The position numbers and the translations under genes were made by a program. Shown here piece by piece: positions 1 through 8,013 of a stretch of DNA of 50,918 bases. The notes under the pieces are model-generated. The model saw nothing but the letters and a program-made list of their open reading frames with translations. It did no database searches and had not been told where the DNA came from. The DNA lies in NCBI GenBank assembly GCA_018710845.1, contig DVJB01000019.1, positions 1 to 50,918 on the forward strand, read 5' to 3'. Position 1 is the stretch's first letter. Each line of letters opens with the position of its first letter. This stretch comes from Candidatus Onthomonas avicola (lineage in GTDB: Bacteria; Bacillota; Clostridia; Oscillospirales; Oscillospiraceae).

Positions 1-2
1 GC

Positions 3-425
3 CTGGCCGACAAGCCGGGCATCGCCTTTAAGATCTTCTCTCTCCTGGCCCGTGAGAAGATCAACGTGGACATCATCCTTCAGTCCATCGGGCGCGGAGA
101 GAGCAAGGACATCAGCTTCACCGTCGCCCGCTCCGACCTGGAGCGCGCGACCGAGATTCTGGACCGCCACCGCGAGAGCCTCGGCTTTGAGCGCATCGAG
201 GTCAACGCCAAGAGCGCGAAGGTCTCTATCGTCGGCGCCGGTATGATCAACAGCCCCGGCGTGGCTGCCAAGATGTTTGAGGCGCTCTACGACGCCGGCA
301 TCAACATCAACATGATCTCCACCAGCGAGATCAAGGTCTCCGTCCTGGTGGACGAGAGCGATGCGGACCGCGCGGTGCAGGTGATTCACAACCGCTTTTT
401 CCGCGAGTTCGGAGGGCGAAACTGA
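3..425 (+). CDS. lysC: Aspartate kinase, C-terminal part (cut by window start)
   Basis: Only the last 140 or so residues are present; the gene begins upstream of the window. Aspartokinase phosphorylates L-aspartate, the first step to lysine, threonine and methionine. What remains is the regulatory region made of ACT domains. The first visible stretch (DKPGIAFKIFSLLAREKINVD, split by no gap) is a typical ACT strand-helix. The second ACT repeat has VGAGMINSPGVAAKMFEAL followed by GININMISTSEIKVS, the segment that binds lysine or threonine in this family. The catalytic kinase domain is not visible. The frame is open from base 3 to the TGA at 423-425, and a strong terminator follows. The family call is firm; which amino acid inhibits it cannot be told from this fragment. 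Confidence 0.93.
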   Translation: MADKPGIAFKIFSLLAREKINVDIILQSIGRGESKDISFTVARSDLERATEILDRHRESLGFERIEVNAKSAKVSIVGAGMINSPGVAAKMFEALYDAGININMISTSEIKVSVLVDESDADRAVQVIHNRFFREFGGRN

Positions 426-437
426 GCCAATCGGCGA

Positions 438-475
438 CGGCCGGACCGGGAGAATACCTCGGTCCGGCCGTTTTT
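438..475 (+). terminator. Rho-independent terminator after lysC
   Basis: An 11-bp perfect stem (CGGCCGGACCG at 438-448, CGGTCCGGCCG at 460-470) is followed by TTTTT. It closes the aspartokinase transcript 13 bases after the stop codon. Confidence 0.9.
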
Positions 476-534
476 GTCTGAGCGGACGCTCGGACGGGCA
501 TCCTGTATGCAGGAAGAAGACGGGAGGGAAGCGA

Positions 535-1302
535 ATGAAAAAGATTGCCATTGTGACCGGAGCCTCCTCCGGGCTGGGACAGGCTTTCGCGCGCGAGCTG
601 GACCGCCAGGGAGGGCTGGACGAGATCTGGCTCGTCGCCCGGCGGGAGGAGCGGCTGCTCCGGCTGGGGCGCGAGCTGGTCACGCCGTCTCGCCCGTTCG
701 CCCTCGACCTGACGCGCCAGGAGAGCGTACTGCGCCTGCGCGGCCGGCTGGAGGAGGAGCGGGCGGACGTGCGCGTCCTGATCAACGCGGCAGGCTTTGG
801 CAAATTCGGCACCTACGCGGATATGACGCTGGAGGAGACGCGGGCGATGATCGACCTGAACTGCCGCGCGGCGGTGGAGCTGACGGCAGTTACGCTGCCG
901 CACATGGGGCGCGGCGGCCGGGTGCTGGAGATCTGCTCCTCCGCCGCCTTTCAGCCGCTGCCTGGCTTCAACGTCTATGCGGCGGGCAAGGCGTTTCTGA
1001 TGCGCTACAGCCGGGCGCTGCGCTGGGAGGTTGCCCCGCGCGGCATCCGGGTGGTGGCGGTCTGCCCCGGCTGGATCCGCACAGAGTTTATGGCCATCGC
1101 CCGCGACACAAAGAACGGCCAGACCGTCCGCCATTTTCCCTTTGCCCTGGACGCAGAGACGGTGGCGCGGCGCGCCCTGCGCGCGGGCCGGTTTTGCGCT
1201 GTGACCACCTGCGGCCTGCCGGCGGCGGTGCAGCGCCTGGCGAGCAAGCTGCTGCCGCACTGGCTCATTATGGCCTGCTGGGAAGTACTGCGAAAAATTT
1301 GA
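535..1302 (+). CDS. Short-chain dehydrogenase/reductase (SDR)
   Basis: A 255-residue protein of the classical SDR fold: a cytosolic NAD(P)H-dependent oxidoreductase of unknown substrate. The cofactor motif TGASSGLG is at residues 8-15, the structural NAAG at 84-87, the catalytic serine in CSS (135-136) and the catalytic YxxxK as YAAGK at 148-152, so all active-site elements are present. The length fits the family. The ATG follows GGAGGGAAGCGA. It stands alone between the lysC terminator and the convergent ATP-grasp gene, so context does not give the substrate. The C-terminal tail is hydrophobic (LLPHWLIMACWEVL) and may lie near the membrane, as in DltE-like SDRs; that is only a suggestion. 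Confidence 0.88.
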   Translation: MKKIAIVTGASSGLGQAFARELDRQGGLDEIWLVARREERLLRLGRELVTPSRPFALDLTRQESVLRLRGRLEEERADVRVLINAAGFGKFGTYADMTLEETRAMIDLNCRAAVELTAVTLPHMGRGGRVLEICSSAAFQPLPGFNVYAAGKAFLMRYSRALRWEVAPRGIRVVAVCPGWIRTEFMAIARDTKNGQTVRHFPFALDAETVARRALRAGRFCAVTTCGLPAAVQRLASKLLPHWLIMACWEVLRKI

Positions 1303-1315
1303 CGGAAAGACAAAA

Positions 1316-1348
1316 AATGTCCCGGAGGAGCGGTTCCTTCGGGACATT
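1316..1348 (-). terminator. Terminator of the ATP-grasp gene
   Basis: A 9-bp stem (AATGTCCCG at 1316-1324 with CGGGACATT at 1340-1348) lies between two convergent genes. On the minus strand it is followed by TTTTT (complement of 1311-1317), so it serves the minus-strand gene best. Confidence 0.8.
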
Positions 1349-1361
1349 GTCATGCAAAGGG

Positions 1362-2477
1362 TCAGTCCAGATCGCACAGGATCTGATAGCCGCCCTTTTC
1401 CATATAGCCGTTGAGGGGATAGACCACCTCGTCCTCAGCGTAGTACCAGAAGAGATAGCGCGCCTTGGACACGTCGTAGTCCCCGTGGTGATAGGGCAGG
1501 TTGGGCTTCTGGCAGAGGAAGGAGAGCTTCCAGTTGCCTGCCTCCGGCCGGGGCGTCAGATCGGGGACGGTGCCGTCCATCAGGTGGGTAAACGCCGCGT
1601 CGAGCAGGTTGACGTGGCAGTAGTGGTAGATCAGATTCCACATGTGGCAGCCGTCCAGCCGGGGCGTGACCTCCAGGATGACGGGGCGCACACCGCCGTC
1701 CAGCTTGAGCTGGACATAGACCGGCCCGTCGGCGATATGCAGACGCTCCATCGCCGCGCGGGTGATCTCCACCGCCGCACGCTGCACTTCGGGCGAGGCG
1801 GCGCGGGAGGGGAGCAGATGTTCCTTAATAATGCCGCCCGGCAGATCCTCATAGACAATCCGGTCAGAGACGATGGCGAATTTCAGCTCGCCGCCGGCCA
1901 GATAGGCGTTGACCGAGATCTCCGGCCCATCCACAAACTGTTCCAGAATGACCTTTCCTTCGACAGAATAGCCCAGCGACTGGGCAAAGTGAGCGCGGAT
2001 ATCCTCCGTGCTGTCCACGCGGAAGCAGCCGCGCTGCCCCTGCGAGTCCACCGGCTTCATCATGGCCGGGAAGGCGGTGTGCTCCAGCGCCTCTTCCAGA
2101 CAAGAGCAGACGGAAAAGGGGATGTTGCCGGTAAAGTCTGTGCCCAGCGCCTGGCGCATCCGGTACTTGGACTGACAGACGGCGGCCGCCTCGGAAGAGA
2201 GAAAATGCGGCAGACCGAGCTGCTCGCTGGCGGCCATGACCGTCGGCATGGCGAGATCGGAGCCGACGGAGTAAATCGCCTCGACGCCGGCGCGCCTGGC
2301 GTACGCGGCGACGGCCGCCTTGTCCTTAATGTCGATCTGGACAAAGCGGTCCAGGTAGCGGATGCCGTGGTCAGCGGTGGTGTAGCTGCACGCGTGGACC
2401 TCCCAGCCCCTGGACTTGCAGTATTGAATGGCGTCAATTTGGGCGTTGCCTGCGCCCAGAATCATAATTTTTCTCAT
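1362..2477 (-). CDS. ATP-grasp domain carboxylate ligase, substrate unknown
   Basis: A 371-residue protein of the ATP-grasp superfamily (carbamoyl-phosphate synthase large-chain / biotin carboxylase type), which joins a carboxylate to an amine or thiol through an acyl-phosphate. The N-terminal Rossmann-like pre-ATP-grasp domain begins MRKIMILGAGNAQ. The nucleotide-binding region contains the lysine in AMMKPVDSQGQRG, EQFVDGPEISV, and the metal site near the end of the fold, LEVTPRLDGCH. The start at 2477 is chosen over an in-frame upstream ATG because it has GGAGAGAGGA upstream and begins directly at the Rossmann strand. A sigma-A-type promoter lies about 80 bases upstream. Single-gene unit with no pathway neighbour, so the substrate stays unknown. 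Confidence 0.85.
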   Translation of the reverse strand: MRKIMILGAGNAQIDAIQYCKSRGWEVHACSYTTADHGIRYLDRFVQIDIKDKAAVAAYARRAGVEAIYSVGSDLAMPTVMAASEQLGLPHFLSSEAAAVCQSKYRMRQALGTDFTGNIPFSVCSCLEEALEHTAFPAMMKPVDSQGQRGCFRVDSTEDIRAHFAQSLGYSVEGKVILEQFVDGPEISVNAYLAGGELKFAIVSDRIVYEDLPGGIIKEHLLPSRAASPEVQRAAVEITRAAMERLHIADGPVYVQLKLDGGVRPVILEVTPRLDGCHMWNLIYHYCHVNLLDAAFTHLMDGTVPDLTPRPEAGNWKLSFLCQKPNLPYHHGDYDVSKARYLFWYYAEDEVVYPLNGYMEKGGYQILCDLD

Positions 2478-2555
2478 TCCGGATGTCCTCTCTCCTCCGT
2501 CAAAATAAACCGGATATACGGCGATGGGCAGCTGCCCAAAGGTCACACACCGCTG

Positions 2556-2583
2556 ATTATAACACAGAAGGCAGAAAAAGCAA
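2556..2583 (-). promoter_or_regulatory. Promoter of the ATP-grasp gene
   Basis: Minus-strand TTGCTT (2578-2583), 16-bp spacer, perfect TATAAT (2556-2561). It predicts a leader of about 70 bases. Confidence 0.6.
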
Positions 2584-2641
2584 TGGAAAAGACCTGAAGA
2601 AATCTGAAAGACGGGGCGGACAGAGATTTTCTTGTCCCGAT

Positions 2642-4126
2642 TTAGTCAGCTGTCCGGCTGCGGCCGCCCCGACCGGGCAGGCGGCGGATTGACCCGCTCG
2701 CCGCGCTCACCAGCACCAGCAGCGGAATGACCTCCAGCCGCCCGAGCAGCATGTCGGCCGTGAACACCAGCTTGGACAGGGAGCTGTAAAAGCTAAAGTT
2801 GAGCGTCGGTCCGACCAGGTTCAGCCCAGGCCCCACATTGTTGTAGCAGGTGGCCAGGGCGGAAAAATTGGTGACCAGGTCATATCCCTCCAGGCTGACC
2901 ACCATCAGCGAGAGCACGAAGGTGAGGAAATAGGCCACCAGATACAGCAGCATGGAGCGGATTATCTCCTCTCCCACCACAGCGCCGTTGAGGCGGAAGC
3001 GGGAGATCATCCGCGGATGCATCAGCCGCCGGAGCTCGGTGCGCAGATATTTGAACAGGATAATCCAGCGGGAGACCTTGATGCCGCCGCCCGTGCTGCC
3101 GGCGCAGGCGCCAATGAACATCAGCAGGATCAGGACCGTGTGTGACAGCTTGGGCCAGAGGTCAAAGTCCACCGACATAAAGCCGGTGGTTGTAATAATG
3201 GAGACCACCTGGAAGGCGCTGTGCCGGAACACCTCCTCCAACGTGGGGAAGAGGTTGCGGATGTCCCACATAATCAGCGCCGTAGCCGCGGCAATCACGA
3301 TCAGGTACCACCGCATCTCCTCGTACAGGAGGGCCGTGCGGAATTTGCGCAGCAGGAGCAGGTAGTAGACGTTGAAGTTGATCCCAAAGAGCAGCATGAA
3401 GATGGTGACGACATACTGCAGATAGGGGCTGTAGCCGGACATGTTGGAGTTGAGCACGGCAAAGCCGCCGGTGCCTGCCGTGGAGAAGGAGGTGGTGATC
3501 GCCTCAAAAAAGGGCATTCCCCCTGCCAGGAGCAGCAGCAGCTCCGCCAGCGTCAGCACGGTATAGATGACGTAGAGCAGGGCGGCGCTCTGCCGGACCT
3601 TGGGCACCATCTTTTCCACGGACGGACCGGGGGACTCAGCGCGCATGAGGTGGATATTTCGCCCGCTGCTCAGCGGCAGAATGGCCATCATGAACACCAG
3701 GATCCCCATACCCCCCAGCCAGTGGGTAAAGCTGCGCCAGAACAGGCTGGATTTGGACAGCGCTTCCACGTCTGAGAGAATGGTCGCGCCGGTGGTGGTG
3801 AAGCCCGAGGCCGTCTCAAAGATGGCGTCGATCGGGTCGGGGATATCCCCGGTGAAGATGAAGGGGAGCGCGCCGAGCACGCTGATCAGGATCCAAGTCA
3901 GCGCCACGCAGACGAAGCCATCGCGCGCGTAGAACTGTCCCGAGGCGGGCCGCTTCCGCCCGGCGGCGATGGCATAGCCCAGCGCCAGATACAGTGCGGC
4001 CAGCGCGAGGTAGACCATTCCCTCCGACTCCTGGTACACCAAGGCGACCAGGCAGGATGGCAACAGGAACAGCCCCTCAAAACAGGTCACCCAGCCCAGG
4101 ATATGTACAGTCATCCGGATATTCAT
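2642..4126 (-). CDS. trkH: TrkH-family potassium uptake channel subunit
   Basis: A 494-residue polytopic membrane protein, the K+-conducting subunit of a Trk/Ktr system. The four pore-loop repeats are visible: SGFTTTGAT, STAGTGGFAVLNS, TTTGFMSVDFD and NNVGPGLNLVGP, each with the glycine that lines the selectivity filter. About ten hydrophobic segments separate them. Its ATG overlaps the trkA stop by four bases (TCAT at 4123-4126 on the plus strand), so the two are translationally coupled. TrkH needs the cytosolic nucleotide-binding TrkA ring encoded directly upstream; together they form a complete uptake system driven by the membrane potential and gated by nucleotides. Confidence 0.95.
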   Translation of the reverse strand: MNIRMTVHILGWVTCFEGLFLLPSCLVALVYQESEGMVYLALAALYLALGYAIAAGRKRPASGQFYARDGFVCVALTWILISVLGALPFIFTGDIPDPIDAIFETASGFTTTGATILSDVEALSKSSLFWRSFTHWLGGMGILVFMMAILPLSSGRNIHLMRAESPGPSVEKMVPKVRQSAALLYVIYTVLTLAELLLLLAGGMPFFEAITTSFSTAGTGGFAVLNSNMSGYSPYLQYVVTIFMLLFGINFNVYYLLLLRKFRTALLYEEMRWYLIVIAAATALIMWDIRNLFPTLEEVFRHSAFQVVSIITTTGFMSVDFDLWPKLSHTVLILLMFIGACAGSTGGGIKVSRWIILFKYLRTELRRLMHPRMISRFRLNGAVVGEEIIRSMLLYLVAYFLTFVLSLMVVSLEGYDLVTNFSALATCYNNVGPGLNLVGPTLNFSFYSSLSKLVFTADMLLGRLEVIPLLVLVSAASGSIRRLPGRGGRSRTAD

Positions 4127-5535
4127 CGCGAGGACTCCAGGCGGGACTCCCGGGACGGGCGGGAGGCGGCGCGGCCGCGCAGAATGTCGGTGATATCGCT
4201 CAGGCCGCTCCGGCTGGTGACCACCACGACGTTGTCGTGCATCAGCAGCCGGTCGGTGCCGCGGGGGTTAAACACCCGCCCCTTGCGCACGATGGCGCAC
4301 ACGAGGACATCCGGGCGGATGTCGAGATCCTGCAGCGGCGTGTCCAGCACCGGCGAGGGGGATTGGATATGAAATTCCAGCGCCTCCACCCGGCCGCCGA
4401 GGATGCGGTAGAGCGTCTCGACGTTGCTGCCGCGGGAATTCTCCATGGCCCGGATGTACTGCAAAATCTGGCTGGCCAGCAGCTCCTTGGGGCAGACGAC
4501 GCTGCCCAGCTCCATCCGCCGCAGCACCTCCTCAAACGGGGGACGGGAGAGCTTGGTCACCAGCCGGGCCGACGGGTTGTAGATGGAAGTGAGCATGGAG
4601 AGCATCATGTTCTCCACGTCCATCCCGGTCGCCGAGACGACGGACTGCGCCTGCGCCAGTCCCTCCTCCAGCAGCAGGTCGCGGTTCAGACTGCTGCCGT
4701 GGATGACCATCGCCGACGGCAGGTGCTCGCTGAGATATTCGCACCGCTGCTCGTCCGCCTCCAGGATCTTGACCGACAGGTTCATTGCCGCCAGCTGCGT
4801 GGCCAGATAGTGGGAGATGCGACCGCCGCCGATGAGAAAGACGTCGTGCACCTGCCCGGCGGCCATGCCGATCTTCTGGAAAAAGAGAGAGGTCTCCTTG
4901 GGCGCGCCGACAATGGAGATGACGTCTCCCGCCTGAAAGACGAAGTCACCCTTCGGGATGTGGACGTCCTGACCGCGCTCCACCGCGCAGACGAGCACCT
5001 GCGTGCGCAGCCGCCGGTTCATCTGCGCCAGCGGCATCCCGATGAGCACGGAGCGCGGCCCGGGGGAGAAGGTGAGCAGCTCGGTGCGGCCACCGGCAAA
5101 GGTGGAGATCTCGATTGCCTCCGGCGTGCGCAGCAGGCGGGAGATCTCGGTGGCAGCGGTCAGCTCGGGATTGATAATCATCGAGATGCCGAGCCGTGCG
5201 CGCAGATAGGCGCTCTCCTTGAAGTAGGTAAAATCCTGCACCCGGGCGATGGTGGCGATGTCACGCCCCGTCTGCTTGGCGATGACGCAGCAGAGGAGGT
5301 TGACCTCATCCTGCCCGGTGACGGCGATGAGCACGTCGGCATTGGCAATCCCGGCCTCCTGCAAAAGCTGGAAGCTGGTGCCGTTTCCCGCGCAGCCGAT
5401 CACGTCACTGTTGTCGATGACGGCCTGCAGCCGCTCCCGGTCCTGGTCGATCACGGTGACGTCGTAGGACTCCCGGCTAAGCTGGTCGGCGAGGGTTGCG
5501 CCGATCTTGCCGCAGCCGACGATCATGATGTTCAT
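4123..5535 (-). CDS. trkA: Trk system potassium transporter regulatory subunit TrkA
   Basis: A 470-residue cytosolic protein with two consecutive RCK modules (Rossmann RCK_N plus RCK_C). The first begins MNIMIVGCGKIGATLA with the GxGxxG dinucleotide site and the acidic VIDQD strand end. The second starts around residue 235 with VFLIGGGRISHYLA and ILEADEQR. TrkA rings bind NAD(H) or ATP/ADP and gate TrkH. Full family length. It is the first gene of a two-gene operon with trkH (4-base overlap). The start has a weak AAGG ribosome site but begins exactly at the first beta strand, and a good promoter lies just upstream. Confidence 0.96.
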   Translation of the reverse strand: MNIMIVGCGKIGATLADQLSRESYDVTVIDQDRERLQAVIDNSDVIGCAGNGTSFQLLQEAGIANADVLIAVTGQDEVNLLCCVIAKQTGRDIATIARVQDFTYFKESAYLRARLGISMIINPELTAATEISRLLRTPEAIEISTFAGGRTELLTFSPGPRSVLIGMPLAQMNRRLRTQVLVCAVERGQDVHIPKGDFVFQAGDVISIVGAPKETSLFFQKIGMAAGQVHDVFLIGGGRISHYLATQLAAMNLSVKILEADEQRCEYLSEHLPSAMVIHGSSLNRDLLLEEGLAQAQSVVSATGMDVENMMLSMLTSIYNPSARLVTKLSRPPFEEVLRRMELGSVVCPKELLASQILQYIRAMENSRGSNVETLYRILGGRVEALEFHIQSPSPVLDTPLQDLDIRPDVLVCAIVRKGRVFNPRGTDRLLMHDNVVVVTSRSGLSDITDILRGRAASRPSRESRLESSR

Positions 5536-5571
5536 GCTGCCTTGTCACTCTTTTCTCATTGAGATGGGAAC

Positions 5572-5600
5572 AATATAGCACAAATGCGCTGCCCTGGCAA
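5572..5600 (-). promoter_or_regulatory. Promoter of trkA-trkH
   Basis: Minus-strand TTGCCA (5595-5600), 17-bp spacer, TATATT (5572-5577), about 35 bases before the trkA start codon. Confidence 0.65.
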
Positions 5601-5647
5601 CTGCCACATTGAGCGGGCGATCTCTACCGGGATTCAAGCGCGCGGCG

Positions 5648-5676
5648 TTGTGGGGTGGGGGTGGATGTGATATAAT
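5648..5676 (+). promoter_or_regulatory. Promoter of the unknown gene at 5703
   Basis: TTGTGG (5648-5653), 17-bp spacer, perfect TATAAT (5671-5676). It also probably drives the HTH-kinase-CYTH gene downstream. Confidence 0.6.
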
Positions 5677-5702
5677 GCTCTTACAGAAAGGGGGAGAGAC
5701 AT

Positions 5703-6341
5703 GTGAGACAAACGATCTCCTGGCACTCCGGCTGCCTGGACGAGATAGAGCTGGTCTACGAGCGCGCCGAACGGGAGGAACACCTCGGCGCGGAGCTGGA
5801 AGCGCTGGAATGTCAGGCACTGGAGGAGGCGCGGCGTAGCTGCGGCCTGCTCCGGACAGCGGAGGGGCCGCTCACGCCGGAGCAGTTTGACGCCATGCCG
5901 GCGAGTGCGCGGGAGCAGGTGCTCTGCCGGCTGGGCCGGGCGGGGGTTGCGGGGATGGACCTCGATCTCCCCGCTGCCGCCGTCCACGTGAAACTCAGCC
6001 CGCTCTTCGGACAGGTGATGGCCTGCTCCATTTTTGTGCTGCTCAACTCGTTGGAGAAGCTGGACGGGGGATTTAGCGAGCGCATCTCCGGCCAGGCAAC
6101 CCTGACGCTGCACGTCCCGCTCGGGGCGCGCCGTGGCCTGATGCGCTGGGAGATGCTCCTCATGGGCCTGTATCCCTGGATCAAGTGCCGGGAGGAGGCT
6201 TCCGATCAGGCCGCGGTCTCTGCCCCGCCCGCCGGACCGGCGCAGGCGTCTCCCGCCGTCACTCCGGAGGAGAAGGCCGCCGCAACGCCGCAAAAGCCGG
6301 AGAAGAGAGGCTTTCTTGCCCGTCTCTTTGGGAAAAAGTGA
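5703..6341 (+). CDS. Uncharacterised protein with basic amphipathic C-terminal tail
   Basis: A 212-residue protein that I do not recognise. The start is a GTG at 5703 preceded by GGGGGAGAG; the ATG at 5701 is followed at once by a stop. The first 165 residues look globular and soluble, with an acidic helix (YERAEREEHLGAELEALE) and a hydrophobic core (VHVKLSPLFGQVMACSIFVLLNSLE). From about residue 170 there is an Ala/Pro-rich linker, and the protein ends in GFLARLFGKK, which would form a short basic amphipathic helix of the kind that docks proteins to membranes. It is 19 bases upstream of the HTH-kinase-CYTH gene on the same strand and probably co-transcribed with it. The function is unknown. 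Confidence 0.7.
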   Translation: MRQTISWHSGCLDEIELVYERAEREEHLGAELEALECQALEEARRSCGLLRTAEGPLTPEQFDAMPASAREQVLCRLGRAGVAGMDLDLPAAAVHVKLSPLFGQVMACSIFVLLNSLEKLDGGFSERISGQATLTLHVPLGARRGLMRWEMLLMGLYPWIKCREEASDQAAVSAPPAGPAQASPAVTPEEKAAATPQKPEKRGFLARLFGKK

Positions 6342-6360
6342 ACAGAAGGAGGGAGAGAGG

Positions 6361-7668
6361 ATGGGAAATGACTATGCCTTTGGCAACACCCTGACCCGGC
6401 TGCGCACGGCGCGCGGCCTCACCCAGGCGGAGCTGGCGGCCAAGCTGGGCGTGACGGACAAGGCGGTCTCCAAGTGGGAGAATGGCAGGGCCAAGCCGGG
6501 TCTGGACACCCTGCGCCGCCTGGCGGCTCTTTATGATCTGCCGGTGGGAGAGCTACTGGAGCTGCGTGAGCGCGCCCCGGCCGGAGAGATCACCAAAATT
6601 GTGGTCACCGGCGGCCCCTGCGCGGGAAAATCCACCGCGATGAGCTGGATTCAGAACGCCTTTTCCCAGATGGGCTACACCGTCCTCTTTGTCCCGGAGA
6701 CGGCAACCGAGCTGATCGGCGGCGGCGTTGCCCCCTGGACTTGCCGGAGCAATCTGGACTACCAGCGGTGCCAGATGAAGCTCCAGCTCGAAAAGGAGCG
6801 GGTCTTCCGCCAGGCGGCGGAGGGGATGCCGGGCGGACGGATCCTGATCGTCTGCGACCGAGGCGCGCTGGACAACCGCGCCTATATGGACGAGGGGGAG
6901 TTTGCCGCGGTGCTCGCAGAGCTCGGGACCAATGAGGTGGAGCTGCGCGACGGCTACGACGCCGTCTTCCACCTGGTCACGGCGGCGAAAGGGGCGGTAG
7001 AGTTCTACACGACGGCCAACAACGCCGCACGGACGGAGACGCCGGAGGAGGCGGCCGCCCTCGACGACCGCCTGATCGCGGCTTGGACAGGCCATCCGCA
7101 CCTCCGGGTGATCGGGAATACCACCGGCTTTGAGGAGAAGATGCGCCGCCTGATCGCTGAGATCGCCGCCTTTCTCGGCGAGCCGGAGCCGGTGGAGCTG
7201 GAGCGCAAATATCTCATCGCCTATCCCGACCGCGCCTGGCTGGAGGCGCAGCCCAACTGCCGCCGGGTGGAGATCATCCAGACCTACTTAAACAGCGCTG
7301 AGGGCGAGGAGGTCCGCGTTCGCCAGCGGGGGAGCGATGGGCATTATGTATACTATAAGACGGTCAAACGCCGGGTGGACGACCTGCGCCGGGTGGAGGT
7401 AGAGCGCCGTCTCACCCAGGAGGAATATCTCCGAGCGCTCATGGAGGCGGACAGCACCCGCCGCCAGATCCGCAAGACCCGCTACTGCCTGACCTATGAC
7501 GGCCAGTATTTTGAGATCGACCTCTACCCCTTCTGGCAGGATCAGGCCATTTTGGAGATCGAGCTGCGCCGGGCGGATGAGGAGATCCGTTTTCCCCCTC
7601 AGATTCGCATCCTGCGCGAGGTGACGGGAGAGGAGGCCTATCAAAACGCCGGCCTGGCCCGCATCTGA
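6361..7668 (+). CDS. HTH (XRE) + P-loop kinase-like + CYTH triple-domain protein
   Basis: A 435-residue fusion of three domains. Residues 1-65 form an XRE/Cro-type helix-turn-helix (LTRLRTARGLTQAELAAKLGV...AVSKWENG). Residues 78-275 form a P-loop NTPase of the AAA_28/NadR-like kinase type, with Walker A GGPCAGKST at 84-92 and a CDRGALDNR segment at 165-173. Residues 277-435 form a CYTH (triphosphate tunnel) domain with the diagnostic ExExK as E279-L-E281-R-K283 and further charged barrel strands (VRVRQRG, EVERRLT, ILEIELR). CYTH proteins hydrolyse or bind triphosphates, or make cAMP. The plain reading is a nucleotide- or polyphosphate-sensing regulator or kinase. The ATG at 6361 is chosen because AGAAGGAGGGAGAGG precedes it and the HTH begins at once. 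The gene ends at a terminator hairpin later duplicated by repeat A1. Confidence 0.9.
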   Translation: MGNDYAFGNTLTRLRTARGLTQAELAAKLGVTDKAVSKWENGRAKPGLDTLRRLAALYDLPVGELLELRERAPAGEITKIVVTGGPCAGKSTAMSWIQNAFSQMGYTVLFVPETATELIGGGVAPWTCRSNLDYQRCQMKLQLEKERVFRQAAEGMPGGRILIVCDRGALDNRAYMDEGEFAAVLAELGTNEVELRDGYDAVFHLVTAAKGAVEFYTTANNAARTETPEEAAALDDRLIAAWTGHPHLRVIGNTTGFEEKMRRLIAEIAAFLGEPEPVELERKYLIAYPDRAWLEAQPNCRRVEIIQTYLNSAEGEEVRVRQRGSDGHYVYYKTVKRRVDDLRRVEVERRLTQEEYLRALMEADSTRRQIRKTRYCLTYDGQYFEIDLYPFWQDQAILEIELRRADEEIRFPPQIRILREVTGEEAYQNAGLARI

Positions 7669-7682
7669 CATAGAAAAAGCAA

Positions 7683-7714
7683 CCGCCCGGCATCCGTTGA
7701 AATGCCGGGCGGCT
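7683..7714. repeat. Left flanking direct repeat of element A1 (terminator hairpin copy 1)
   Basis: A 32-bp sequence (begins CCGCCCGGCATCCG) that folds as a terminator hairpin. It recurs at 7959-7990 with one mismatch. It lies after the CYTH gene, and the pair brackets element A1. Confidence 0.9.
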
Positions 7715-7958
7715 AGACTGTCAAAAAGCATGTTTTGAGATTTTAAATGCAGACTAAAAGTTTAGAAAGCCCTCCGCAGGAGTTTTGTTGCGTCAGCAAC
7801 AAAATAAAGTGAAATATCGTTTTTGGGACGGGCATGTACCGGCCCAAAAACACAGGGAGGCCGGGAGTGTGTCCCGAAGGGACGCGCGGGTCGGCCGCAC
7901 TTTTCGAACAAAATCATAGATTTTGTTCGAGCGTGTCGACCTTTGTCGACACGCTGAG
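7715..7958 (+). repeat. Repeat element A1 (244 bp, short form)
   Basis: First of three copies of family A (others 24833-25127 and 33688-33926). It begins AGACTGTCAAAAAGC and ends with a GCGTGTCGAC/GTCGACACGC hairpin. Internal hairpins are GTTTTGTTGC/GCAACAAAAT, a TTTTTGGG/CCCAAAAA stem, GTCCC-GAA-GGGAC (7871-7883), and TTCGAACAAAATC/GATTTTGTTCGA. It lacks the 45-bp cassette of copy A2. It fills most of the 345-base gap between the convergent CYTH-fusion and pncB genes. No convincing gene is inside. Confidence 0.9.
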
Positions 7959-7990
7959 CCGCCCGGCATCCGTTGAGATGCCGGGCGGCT
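7959..7990. repeat. Right flanking direct repeat of element A1 (terminator hairpin copy 2)
   Basis: The second copy of the 32-bp hairpin at 7683-7714 (one mismatch). This copy is followed by CTTTGTGT, so it probably keeps the original 3' side of the terminator shared by the convergent genes. Confidence 0.85.
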
Positions 7991-8013
7991 TTGTGTGCTG
8001 GAAAAGCGCCCGC

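Noticed and set aside
331-1377. Long minus-strand open frame antisense to the SDR gene
   Set aside because: It is a GC-rich shadow without ribosome site or family features; the SDR on the plus strand is clear.
5701-5706. ATG as the start of the unknown gene at 5703
   Set aside because: ATG is followed immediately by TGA; the GTG at 5703 gives the long frame with a ribosome site.
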